From NCBI RefSeq assembly GCF_042675745.1, contig NZ_JBHTJM010000008.1, forward strand, positions 372,001 to 436,000: DNA of 64,000 nucleotides, given 5' to 3'. A program made the position numbers and the translations under genes. Of this stretch, positions 28,023-35,236 are shown piece by piece; the first letter of the stretch is position 1, and each line of letters starts with the position of its first letter. Source of the DNA: Pseudofulvibacter geojedonensis. Lineage in GTDB: Bacteria > Bacteroidota > Bacteroidia > Flavobacteriales > Flavobacteriaceae. The notes beneath the pieces are model-generated. The model was not told where the DNA came from and searched no databases. It saw only the letters and a program-made list of their open reading frames with translations.

Positions 28023-28053
28023 TTTTACCACAAAATTCATGCAGTTAACAACA
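28023..28053 (+). promoter_or_regulatory. Direct-repeat pair, probable LytTR operator (site 2)
   Basis: TTTTACCACA at 28023 and GTTAACAACA at 28044 are 21 bp apart start to start, the same motif and period as site 1. The pair begins 8 bp after the response-regulator stop and stands before the degenerate kinase gene. Confidence 0.65.
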
Positions 28054-28081
28054 TTTAAAGCTTATATAGCTTACTAAACTG

Positions 28082-28089
28082 TATTTTTA
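28082..28089 (+). promoter_or_regulatory. Possible -7 box of the degenerate kinase gene
   Basis: TATTTTTA (TAnnTTTA, one mismatch to the flavobacterial -7 box) begins 29 bp after the end of the site 2 repeats. The site 3 repeats have a box of the same form (TATATTTA) at the identical distance. Confidence 0.4.
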
Positions 28090-28138
28090 TAATAACTTAA
28101 TCCCTAGTTGTTTACGCTTTAATTTAATTTAGGCTTAA

Positions 28139-28816
28139 ATGTTTGGGGATTTTTTTTTAATATCATTTATTGTAATACTAATTGCTTTACTATCTGTGCT
28201 TTTTTTTAAGTACAAAAAAGTTTTCGTAGAAAATTGTTCTTTAAAAAAGCAATTGCATCATAGGGTTAAAAATAATATGCAACTTGCATATAGTTTAGTT
28301 AATTTACAAAGAAGGTATGTAAAGAACTCAAACATCTCTAGAGAATTAGACGATACCCACAAAAGGTTAGCAACCCTATCTCTTATTAACAAAGCTTATT
28401 TATGTGAAGATATGGTTAATAATAGCATATCAACAAAGGTTTATAAAGATATTTTTATAGATAAAATATTTAATAAATACAAAGCAGAAAATGGCTTGTT
28501 ATCTCCAAAATGTAATAAAGACCCCAATTTTAAAGTTAATTTTTTCTTTACCAATATCAGCATAGAAGAAGCCTTACCTTTAGGTTTAATAATTAATGAA
28601 TTATTACTTATTTTATTTAAGAAAGAAATAAATGTTAAAGATCATATTGCTATAGATATAGACTTATTGAAAAAGAAATTAAATGTAAATTTACCTAATC
28701 AAGGTATTATAAAAAGACTAAATGGAGATTTACAAGAAGGGCTAAGCAGTAAGATTATATATAGGTTATCTCAACAACTAAACTTAACAATAAGTTTAAA
28801 CACTATTGAAATTTAA
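28139..28816 (+). CDS. Degenerate HisKA_2 kinase homologue with one membrane segment
   Basis: A 225-residue protein related to the two neighbouring kinases. One membrane segment (about residues 5-24) leads directly to a HisKA_2 box 'QLHHRVKNNMQLAYSLVNLQ' near 40, so the phospho-acceptor His is kept. The ATPase domain is shrunken: the N box reads 'NELLLILFKKEI' where the intact kinases have 'NELLTNSYKHAF' or 'NELISNSLKYAF', and no DxGxG motif exists. The last helix ('IIYRLSQQLN') is still recognisable beside 'LVKRLSHQLN' of the first kinase. It has no sensor domain. It probably cannot bind ATP normally; it may act as a phosphatase, a phosphate sink or a dimer partner. Site 2 repeats upstream suggest control by the regulator, hence feedback. 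Confidence 0.8.
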   Translation: MFGDFFLISFIVILIALLSVLFFKYKKVFVENCSLKKQLHHRVKNNMQLAYSLVNLQRRYVKNSNISRELDDTHKRLATLSLINKAYLCEDMVNNSISTKVYKDIFIDKIFNKYKAENGLLSPKCNKDPNFKVNFFFTNISIEEALPLGLIINELLLILFKKEINVKDHIAIDIDLLKKKLNVNLPNQGIIKRLNGDLQEGLSSKIIYRLSQQLNLTISLNTIEI

Positions 28817-28826
28817 TAACCAATCG

Positions 28827-28857
28827 TTTTACAACATCATTTGTTTAATTGGCAACA
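28827..28857 (+). promoter_or_regulatory. Direct-repeat pair, probable LytTR operator (site 3)
   Basis: TTTTACAACA at 28827 and ATTGGCAACA at 28848 are again 21 bp apart start to start with an 11-bp spacer. The first half is identical to the site 1 repeats. It begins 10 bp after the degenerate kinase stop, and no gene starts within the next 150 bp. Confidence 0.65.
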
Positions 28858-28885
28858 TAATATAAAATACCCTTAAAAATAGCTC

Positions 28886-28893
28886 TATATTTA
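28886..28893 (+). promoter_or_regulatory. Possible -7 box downstream of LytTR site 3
   Basis: TATATTTA (TAnnTTTA) starts 29 bp after the last repeat of site 3, the same distance as at site 2. The expected start of transcription is about 28899-28901. Confidence 0.4.
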
Positions 28894-28898
28894 CAGTA

Positions 28899-28983
28899 AG
28901 AAAAAGAAATATATACCCCCTTAAATAAACACATCTTCCAACAGAATTACTTGTAGCAAGCTTTTATAAAGCTTGCTTTTTTT
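28899..28983 (+). ncRNA. Putative LytTR-controlled small RNA (about 85 nt)
   Basis: The segment runs from the predicted start after the -7-like box at 28886 to the end of a strong intrinsic terminator. It has no ATG and no usable open frame. The 5' half is single-stranded looking and A-rich with a notable C run (ACCCCCTT at about 28914-28921), a plausible pairing region; the 3' third is the terminator hairpin. The hydrolase gene begins 29 bp after the T tract, so the alternative is a leader or attenuator of the hydrolase-menC-menE operon. No known RNA family is recognised. Existence and ends are inferred from promoter, operator and terminator signals only. Confidence 0.45.
28955..28983 (+). 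terminator. Rho-independent terminator between signalling island and UPF0173-menC genes
   Basis: A perfect 10-bp stem AGCAAGCTTT/AAAGCTTGCT with a 3-base TAT loop is followed by seven T residues. It is 139 bp downstream of the degenerate kinase stop and beyond LytTR site 3, too far to be a simple end for that gene. Confidence 0.88.
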
Positions 28984-29012
28984 ATATATTGCTTCATATA
29001 AAAAACAAACCA

Positions 29013-29690
29013 ATGCAAGTAACTTATTTAGGACACGGATCTATAAGTGTAGAAATTAACAATAAAACATTTTTAATAGATCCCTTTATATCAGTTAATA
29101 CTTTAGCTAAACACATTGATGTCAATTCTTTAAAAGCTGATTATATACTTATAACCCATGCTCATCAAGATCATATTTTAGATGTAGAAACAATAGCAAA
29201 AAGAACAGGAGCTACCATTATATCTAATTACGAAATAATAATGCATTATGTAGCTAAAGAATTTAAAGGACACCCTTTAAATCATGGAGGTAGTTGTGAA
29301 TTCGATGAAGTAAATATTAAATATGTAAACGCTGTTCATACATCTTCATTTCCAGATGGGAGTTATGGAGGTCAACCAGGAGGATTTGTATTATCACATG
29401 GTAATAAATCTGTATACATAGCTGGAGATACAGCAGTTACATACGATATGAAATTAATACCTATGTTTAATAATATAGACTTAGCTATATTACCAATAGG
29501 AGATAATTTTACTATGGGAGTAGATGAGGCAATACTAGCATCTGATTTTGTTGAGTGTAATAAAGTGTTAGGATGCCATTATGATACATTTCCACCCATA
29601 AAAATAAATAAAGAAGAGGCTATTACTAAGTTTTCTAATAAAGGGAAAAATTTAGTGTTATTAGAAATAGGTGATAGTCTTACTGTTTAA
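29013..29690 (+). CDS. UPF0173-family metal-dependent hydrolase
   Basis: A 225-residue metallo-beta-lactamase-fold protein, the usual UPF0173 length from the ATG at 29013 (a TTG at 28989 lies against the terminator and is rejected). 'LITHAHQDHILD' near residue 50 gives the HxHxDH metal site, 'HTSSFPDGSYGGQPGGFVL' split near 110-128 and 'YIAGDTAVTYDMKLI' near 143 are family hallmarks, with a final His in 'LGCHYDTFPP'. Its TAA shares a base with the menC ATG, so it is coupled to menaquinone synthesis genes. The family's substrate is unknown to me; a thioesterase or other hydrolase step of the pathway is inference. Confidence 0.9.
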   Translation: MQVTYLGHGSISVEINNKTFLIDPFISVNTLAKHIDVNSLKADYILITHAHQDHILDVETIAKRTGATIISNYEIIMHYVAKEFKGHPLNHGGSCEFDEVNIKYVNAVHTSSFPDGSYGGQPGGFVLSHGNKSVYIAGDTAVTYDMKLIPMFNNIDLAILPIGDNFTMGVDEAILASDFVECNKVLGCHYDTFPPIKINKEEAITKFSNKGKNLVLLEIGDSLTV

Positions 29691-30724
29691 TGAAAGCTAT
29701 TTATAAAAAACATATTCTAGAATTTAAAAGACCTAGCGGAACCTCGAGAGGTGTTCTAAATACTAAGGAAACTTGGTTTATTATTCTAGAGAAAGATGGA
29801 AAACAAGGAATAGGTGAATGTGGTATTTTAAGAACATTATCTGTAGATGATGTTCCAGAATATGAAAAAGTATTGCAATGGACTTGTTTAAATATTCATT
29901 TAGGATTAGATGAATTGTTACCAGAGTTAATTCAATATCCATCTATTCAGTTTGGTTTAGAGCAAGCATTTATGTCTTTAAATAGTCAAAATCAGTTTGA
30001 ATTGTTTACTTCACCATTCACAAAAGATAAAATAGGTATCAATATCAATGGTTTGATCTGGATGGGTGATAAGCAATTCATGAAATCTCAGATAAAAGAT
30101 AAATTAGCACAAGGTTTTTCATGTATTAAAATGAAAATTGGAGCGATTGATTTTGAAACAGAATTAGATTTACTAAAAAGTATTCGAAAAGAATTTTCTA
30201 AAAATGATATTGAGTTACGCGTAGATGCTAATGGTGCTTTTACTCCAGTTAATGCTTTAGAAAAACTAAAAAAGCTTTCTGAGTTTGATTTGCACTCTAT
30301 TGAGCAGCCTATAAAGCCAAAACAATTTAATGAAATGGCAATGCTTTGTGAGAAATCACCCTTGGCAATAGCATTAGACGAAGAATTAATAGGTGTGTTT
30401 TCTGTAACAGATAAGAAAAAAGTGCTACAAACAATACAACCGCAATACATTATTTTAAAACCTAGCTTGATAGGAGGTTTTAAAGGAAGTAAAGAATGGA
30501 TTGATTTAGCAGCTGATTTAAAAATAAGTAATTGGATAACCAGTGCTCTAGAAAGTAATGTAGGCTTAAATGCCATAAGTCAATGGACGTTTACACTAAA
30601 CAACCCTTTGCCACAAGGTTTAGGAACTGGGAGTTTGTATACCAATAATATCGATAGTCCGTTAGAAGTAAAAAATGGGCATTTATATTACAACAAAAAA
30701 TTGAATTGGAATTTTAATATTTAA
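29690..30724 (+). CDS. menC: o-Succinylbenzoate synthase (MenC)
   Basis: Enolase-superfamily enzyme that dehydrates SHCHC to o-succinylbenzoate in menaquinone synthesis. In 344 residues it shows 'CIKMKIGAIDFE' near 144 with the KxK acid/base lysines, 'VDANGAF' near 178, 'SIEQPIKP' near 203 and 'ALDEELIG' near 227 as the three Mg2+ ligands, and 'ILKPSLIGG' near 253 with the opposite Lys. The N-terminal capping domain has 'IGECGILRTLSVDD'. It begins on the last base of the UPF0173 gene. Racemase or epimerase paralogues are unlikely given the neighbouring menE, menB and menA. Confidence 0.93.
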   Translation: MKAIYKKHILEFKRPSGTSRGVLNTKETWFIILEKDGKQGIGECGILRTLSVDDVPEYEKVLQWTCLNIHLGLDELLPELIQYPSIQFGLEQAFMSLNSQNQFELFTSPFTKDKIGININGLIWMGDKQFMKSQIKDKLAQGFSCIKMKIGAIDFETELDLLKSIRKEFSKNDIELRVDANGAFTPVNALEKLKKLSEFDLHSIEQPIKPKQFNEMAMLCEKSPLAIALDEELIGVFSVTDKKKVLQTIQPQYIILKPSLIGGFKGSKEWIDLAADLKISNWITSALESNVGLNAISQWTFTLNNPLPQGLGTGSLYTNNIDSPLEVKNGHLYYNKKLNWNFNI

Positions 30725-30781
30725 ATAATCACTAAAATCATTATGCACTAGGTTAAGCCAGGTGTTTTAATTAATAAAAAT

Positions 30782-31744
30782 ATGTATATATCTCAAGCAT
30801 ATAAAGGTTTACACGATGGCTGGCGTTACGTTTTAGGCGTTTTGGTTAGCTTTTTTATTGGTTCTCAAATCATCGGTGCCTTGCCTTTGTTTGGTGCTAT
30901 AGCTTATAAATCTGTTAAAGATGGCAAAGCCCCGAACATAACAGATTTAAATTCCATTTTTACCATGTTTGAGCCTAATATTACATTAGTTCTTATATTA
31001 TTTCCCTTTTTAGTAGGATTAGTGCTGTTGTTAATTTGGAATAAAGTTATACATAAAGGAACACTTACTTGGTTAACAACTTCTAGATCTAAAATAGACT
31101 GGAAAAGAATATTCTTTGCTTTTGGTTTGTGGGGATTGATAACTGTTGTTTTAACAGTGGTGGGTTATAAAATGAATCCTTCTGGTTATGTATGGAATTT
31201 CGATGCGCAGAAGTTTGCTATACTGGCTATTATTGCTATAGTTTTAGTGCCTATTCAAACAAGTTTTGAAGAGTATTTGTTTAGAGGCTACTTAATGCAA
31301 GGCATAGGTTTAGCTTCCAAAAATAAGTGGCTACCATTAGTAATTACATCTGTTGTTTTTGGTTTAATGCACATAGCTAATCCAGAAGTAGAAAAAATAG
31401 GGTATATCATTATGGTATATTATATAGGAACAGGTTTCTTTTTAGGAATTTTAACCTTAATGGACGAAGGCTTAGAGTTAGCATTAGGGTTTCATGCTGC
31501 AAATAATTTAATTACAGCTTTACTAGTTACTGCAAATTGGACAGCTTTTCAAACTAATTCTATATTAAAAGATATGTCTGAACCAGCAGCTGGAATAGAT
31601 GTATTAATCCCGGTATTTGTAGTATTTCCAATATTACTATTCATTTTCGCTAAAAAATATAAATGGACTAATTGGAATGAAAAATTATTTGGTAAAATAG
31701 AAGAACCAAATAGTTTAGAGATTAGTGATATAGGTGTTGAATAA
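30782..31744 (+). CDS. CPBP-family intramembrane protease homologue
   Basis: A 320-residue inner-membrane protein with about eight membrane segments. The Abi/CPBP signature is complete: 'FEEYLFRGYL' near residue 162 (EExxxR), 'FGLMHIANP' near 200 (FxxxH) and 'GFHAANN' near 240 (HxxxN), the residues that form the active site of Rce1-like glutamic endopeptidases. Substrates are unknown. Its TAA shares a base with the menE ATG and it sits 57 bp after menC, so it is expressed with the menaquinone genes. A direct role in the pathway is not implied by the fold; it may simply ride in the operon. Confidence 0.88.
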   Translation: MYISQAYKGLHDGWRYVLGVLVSFFIGSQIIGALPLFGAIAYKSVKDGKAPNITDLNSIFTMFEPNITLVLILFPFLVGLVLLLIWNKVIHKGTLTWLTTSRSKIDWKRIFFAFGLWGLITVVLTVVGYKMNPSGYVWNFDAQKFAILAIIAIVLVPIQTSFEEYLFRGYLMQGIGLASKNKWLPLVITSVVFGLMHIANPEVEKIGYIIMVYYIGTGFFLGILTLMDEGLELALGFHAANNLITALLVTANWTAFQTNSILKDMSEPAAGIDVLIPVFVVFPILLFIFAKKYKWTNWNEKLFGKIEEPNSLEISDIGVE

Positions 31745-32802
31745 TGATTCATTCTTCTTTTAAAATAAATAGCACATCTTTTACTAAAGATTCACTGGTA
31801 GTCTATGCTAATTTGTTACTTCATAATAAAGAACAGTATTTAATAGATATAGGTTCTTTTTTACTTGATTGGTTAGATAACTCTAAAAAAATTAAAGTTC
31901 AAACTTCTGGGTCAACTGGAAAGCCAAAAATTATTGAATTACAAAAAGAGCATATGGCTAATAGTGCTTTAGCTACTGGAGAATTCTTTAATTGTAAAGA
32001 AAACACAAAAGCTCTTTTGTGTTTGTCGGCTAATTACATTGCGGGTAAGATGATGTTGGTTAGGGCCATGGTCTTAGGTTGGAATATCTATTTGGTAGAG
32101 CCATCTTCCAGTTTTTTAGCTGATACCGATGATGAGTTTGATTTCTCTGCAATGGTGCCCTTACAAGTAGAAGCATCTTTACAAGATTTGCATAAAATTA
32201 AACAGTTGATTATTGGTGGAGCACCAGTGTCTAACTCTTTAAACCAGCAATTGCAAAATTTGACTACCAAATGCTATGCTACTTATGGTATGACAGAAAC
32301 AATTACTCATATAGCTGTTAAAAAACTTAATAATTTAGAGGCAAAGAGTAATGAGAGCGAATTGTTTAAAATTCTTCCAAATGTTACTATTAAAACAGAT
32401 AATAGAGAGTGTTTAGTTATAAATGCAGCTAAAGTATCTAACGAGCAGATAGTAACTAACGATATTGTTAAACTTCATTCAAGTACTAGTTTTCAGTGGT
32501 TAGGTAGGTACGACAATGTTATCAATAGTGGTGGAGTAAAATTATTTCCAGAACAAATAGAAGAAAAATTATCACAACTCATAAAAATACCTTTTTTTGT
32601 TGCTTCATTACCTAATGAAAGATTAGGGCAAAAATTAGTGTTAATAATTGAATCTAATAAAACACTACAATTATCTAAAGAAAAACTTAAAGAAGTAGGA
32701 TTAACGAACTATCAATTCCCCAAAGAAGTTTATTCTTTACCAGTGTTTATAAGGACAGCTACAGGTAAAGTTCAACGAATTAAGACACTTGATTTGTTAT
32801 AA
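31744..32802 (+). CDS. menE: o-Succinylbenzoate-CoA ligase (MenE), short form
   Basis: Adenylating enzyme that activates o-succinylbenzoate with ATP and CoA. At 352 residues it is shorter than the roughly 450-490 residues of many MenE proteins, mostly through a reduced N-terminal subdomain; short forms are usual in Bacteroidota as I recall. The P-loop 'QTSGSTGKPK' is near residue 55, 'CYATYGMTETITHIA' near 177, the hinge region 'LGRYDNVINSGGVK' near 253, and the C-terminal catalytic Lys in 'TGKVQRIK' near 342. All core motifs are intact. It is coupled to the CPBP gene by a one-base overlap and ends the men operon. Confidence 0.93.
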   Translation: MIHSSFKINSTSFTKDSLVVYANLLLHNKEQYLIDIGSFLLDWLDNSKKIKVQTSGSTGKPKIIELQKEHMANSALATGEFFNCKENTKALLCLSANYIAGKMMLVRAMVLGWNIYLVEPSSSFLADTDDEFDFSAMVPLQVEASLQDLHKIKQLIIGGAPVSNSLNQQLQNLTTKCYATYGMTETITHIAVKKLNNLEAKSNESELFKILPNVTIKTDNRECLVINAAKVSNEQIVTNDIVKLHSSTSFQWLGRYDNVINSGGVKLFPEQIEEKLSQLIKIPFFVASLPNERLGQKLVLIIESNKTLQLSKEKLKEVGLTNYQFPKEVYSLPVFIRTATGKVQRIKTLDLL

Positions 32803-32964
32803 ATATTTGCAGTAGCTATTCTAAACTTGTTAAATAGCTTCATTAAAATATAGGCTCATCCAAATTATAGGTTTACTTTAAAAAGAGACTACTTCCCTCA
32901 TTAGTGGTTTTATAATGATTTATTCTACGTGATATTTGTGTAGAAATCATTAAAACCAATACTT

Positions 32965-35133
32965 ATGAAAAACGCAATAACTTTTATTTTGTTGTTGTTA
33001 ATAACATCAACACAAGCTCAAGAAATAACGGTTACAGGAACAGTTGTAGATGAAAACAATATACCATTACCTGGGGCAACTGTTTTGGTAAAGGGAACAA
33101 CAAATGGAACTTCTACAGATTTTGATGGAAAGTATAGTATCAAAGCTCATAACGGAGATACTTTAGAATTTAGCTATGTTGGTTATTCTAGCCAGAAAAT
33201 TGTAGTTAATTCAAGTAATATTCATGTTTCTATGCAACCTGACAATAATTTAGAAGAAGTGGTGGTAACAGCTATTGGAGTACAAAGAAAATCAGATCAA
33301 ATAACAACAGCAAGCCAAGTAGTTAGTGTTGAACAGTTGAGAAAATCTATAAATAACAATGCGATTCAGGCTTTATCAGGAAAAGTTTCAGGAGTAAAGA
33401 TAAACACCAGACAACCTAAAAAACAATTATCGAATGCTAAAGTATTACGAATTAATAAAGAATCTACTCCAACTCAAATTATATTAAGAGGTAATAAGTC
33501 TATTTCTAGTAATCAACCAGCATTAATTATTATAGATGGTAAAGTTGCTTCTAAAGAAATTTTTCAGAAGATGAACCCGAAGAACATAAAAGGTATTAAC
33601 GTGTTAAAGGGAGCATCAGGAAATGCATTATATGGTAACAGAGGAGCTAATGGTGTTATAATAGTTAGTACAACTAAACAAAGTAATAAATTAAAAAAGG
33701 AATTAGATACATATATTCATCAACAAAACCAGTCAATTGTAAATAATGAATCATATGATGAAATACAAGAAAACGATTTTGAGGCTACTAGTTTGAATCC
33801 ACTTTCAACTTTTTCTATAGATGTAGATAAAGCAGCTTATAGTAATGTAAGACGTATGATTAATAATGGGCAAACTGTACCTAAAGACGCGGTTAAAATA
33901 GAAGAGTTTGTTAATTACTTTACTTATGAGTATCCTCAGCCTAAAACAAAACATCCTTTTTCTATTACAACAGATGTAAGTACTTCTCCATGGAACAAAA
34001 CAACAAAATTAGTAAGGATAGGTTTGCAGGGTAAAACCATTCAACAAGAAAATTTACCAGCAAGTAATTTAGTTTTCTTATTAGATGTTTCGGGCTCTAT
34101 GAGTAGTCCGAATAAGTTAGGATTATTAAAGCAAGCATTTAAGTTATTAATAAATCAGTTACGAGAAAAAGATAAGGTATCTATTGTGGTATATGCAGGA
34201 GCTGCAGGATTGGTTTTAGAACCAACTTCTGGAGCTAATAAGCAAAAAATTATTGATGCTTTAGAAAATCTAGAAGCTGGCGGCTCTACAGCAGGAGGAC
34301 AAGGTATAGAATTGGCTTATAAAGTAGCTGTAGATAATTTTGTAAAAGGAGGAAATAACAGAGTTATTCTTGCTACAGATGGAGACTTTAATGTTGGGGC
34401 TTCTTCAAATAAGAACATGCAGCAGTTAATAGAAGAGAAAAGAAAAACAGGAGTGTTTTTAACTTGTTTAGGTTTTGGATATGGTAATTACAAGGACTCT
34501 AAATTAGAAACTTTAGCAGATAAAGGTAATGGTAATCATGGTTATATAGACACCATGCAAGAAGCAAGAAAGATGTTTGAAAAGGAGTTTGGAGGTACAA
34601 TGTTTACTATTGCTAAAGATGTTAAAATTCAATTGGAGTTCAACCCAGCTATTGTTAAGGCTTATCGATTAATTGGATATGAAAACAGGTTGTTAAATGA
34701 TGAAGATTTTGTTGACGACACAAAAGATGCAGGTGAGTTGGGTAGCGGACATACAGTAACTGCTTTATATGAAGTAATATTACAAGGAACATCTTCAGTA
34801 TATTTAAAAAATATTCCAGATTTAAAATATACTGAAAACACAAAGCCAAAATTATCAGATGAGTTACTAACAGTAAAGTTTAGATACAAAAAACCAGATG
34901 GTAAAAAGAGTATAGAAATGGTTGAAGTTGTAGAAAATAAGAATGTAGTTACGAATAAAACCGATTTTAATTTCTCTTCTGCAGTTGCATTATTCGGAAT
35001 GAAGATAAGAGAATCAAAATACACTAATAAAGCAACTTATGGTGATATCATTGCTTTAGCAGAAAAAGGAAGAGGTATAGATAAAGAAGGTTATAGAGCA
35101 GAGTTTATACGCTTAGTAAAAACATTTAAGTAA
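32965..35133 (+). CDS. CarboxypepD_reg-like / TonB-plug / von Willebrand A / DUF3520 fusion protein
   Basis: A 722-residue exported protein with a signal peptide ending at 'STQAQEI' (residue 19). Residues about 20-95 are a carboxypeptidase-regulatory-like domain ('VTGTVVDENNIPLPGATVLV'); about 100-235 a SusC-type TonB-receptor plug ('NAIQALSGKVSGVKI', 'GNALYGNRGANGVIIVS'); then a YfbK-like region with 'NPLSTFSIDVDKAAYSNVRR', a von Willebrand A domain with a MIDAS motif 'LLDVSGSMSSPNK' near 372, and a C-terminal DUF3520 domain. The plug has no beta-barrel after it, so this is not a transporter. It may be an outer-membrane-linked adhesion or assembly factor. It is preceded by a 162-bp gap with no clear promoter and followed by a terminator. 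Confidence 0.85.
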   Translation: MKNAITFILLLLITSTQAQEITVTGTVVDENNIPLPGATVLVKGTTNGTSTDFDGKYSIKAHNGDTLEFSYVGYSSQKIVVNSSNIHVSMQPDNNLEEVVVTAIGVQRKSDQITTASQVVSVEQLRKSINNNAIQALSGKVSGVKINTRQPKKQLSNAKVLRINKESTPTQIILRGNKSISSNQPALIIIDGKVASKEIFQKMNPKNIKGINVLKGASGNALYGNRGANGVIIVSTTKQSNKLKKELDTYIHQQNQSIVNNESYDEIQENDFEATSLNPLSTFSIDVDKAAYSNVRRMINNGQTVPKDAVKIEEFVNYFTYEYPQPKTKHPFSITTDVSTSPWNKTTKLVRIGLQGKTIQQENLPASNLVFLLDVSGSMSSPNKLGLLKQAFKLLINQLREKDKVSIVVYAGAAGLVLEPTSGANKQKIIDALENLEAGGSTAGGQGIELAYKVAVDNFVKGGNNRVILATDGDFNVGASSNKNMQQLIEEKRKTGVFLTCLGFGYGNYKDSKLETLADKGNGNHGYIDTMQEARKMFEKEFGGTMFTIAKDVKIQLEFNPAIVKAYRLIGYENRLLNDEDFVDDTKDAGELGSGHTVTALYEVILQGTSSVYLKNIPDLKYTENTKPKLSDELLTVKFRYKKPDGKKSIEMVEVVENKNVVTNKTDFNFSSAVALFGMKIRESKYTNKATYGDIIALAEKGRGIDKEGYRAEFIRLVKTFK

Positions 35134-35175
35134 GTAGTTTTTGGTTGGTGAAATACATTATCATAATGTATTGCT

Positions 35176-35206
35176 AAAAGGAGTATAGTTTCGTACTCCT
35201 TTTTTT
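35176..35206 (+). terminator. Rho-independent terminator after the VWA fusion gene
   Basis: A stem AAAAGGAGTA/TACTCCTTTT with an 8-base loop is followed by T residues to 35206. Its T tract merges with the -7 box of the next gene. Confidence 0.88.
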
Positions 35207-35213
35207 ATATTTG
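35206..35213 (+). promoter_or_regulatory. -7 box of the S46 peptidase gene
   Basis: TATATTTG, a perfect TAnnTTTG box, starts on the last T of the preceding terminator and lies 23 bp before the ATG at 35237. Confidence 0.55.
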
Positions 35214-35236
35214 GAGCTAGATAAAATAAATCCAAT

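Noticed and set aside
32813..32840. Hairpin AGCTATT/AATAGCT after menE as a terminator
   Set aside because: The stem is AT-rich with a 12-base loop and no T tract follows, so it is not convincing.
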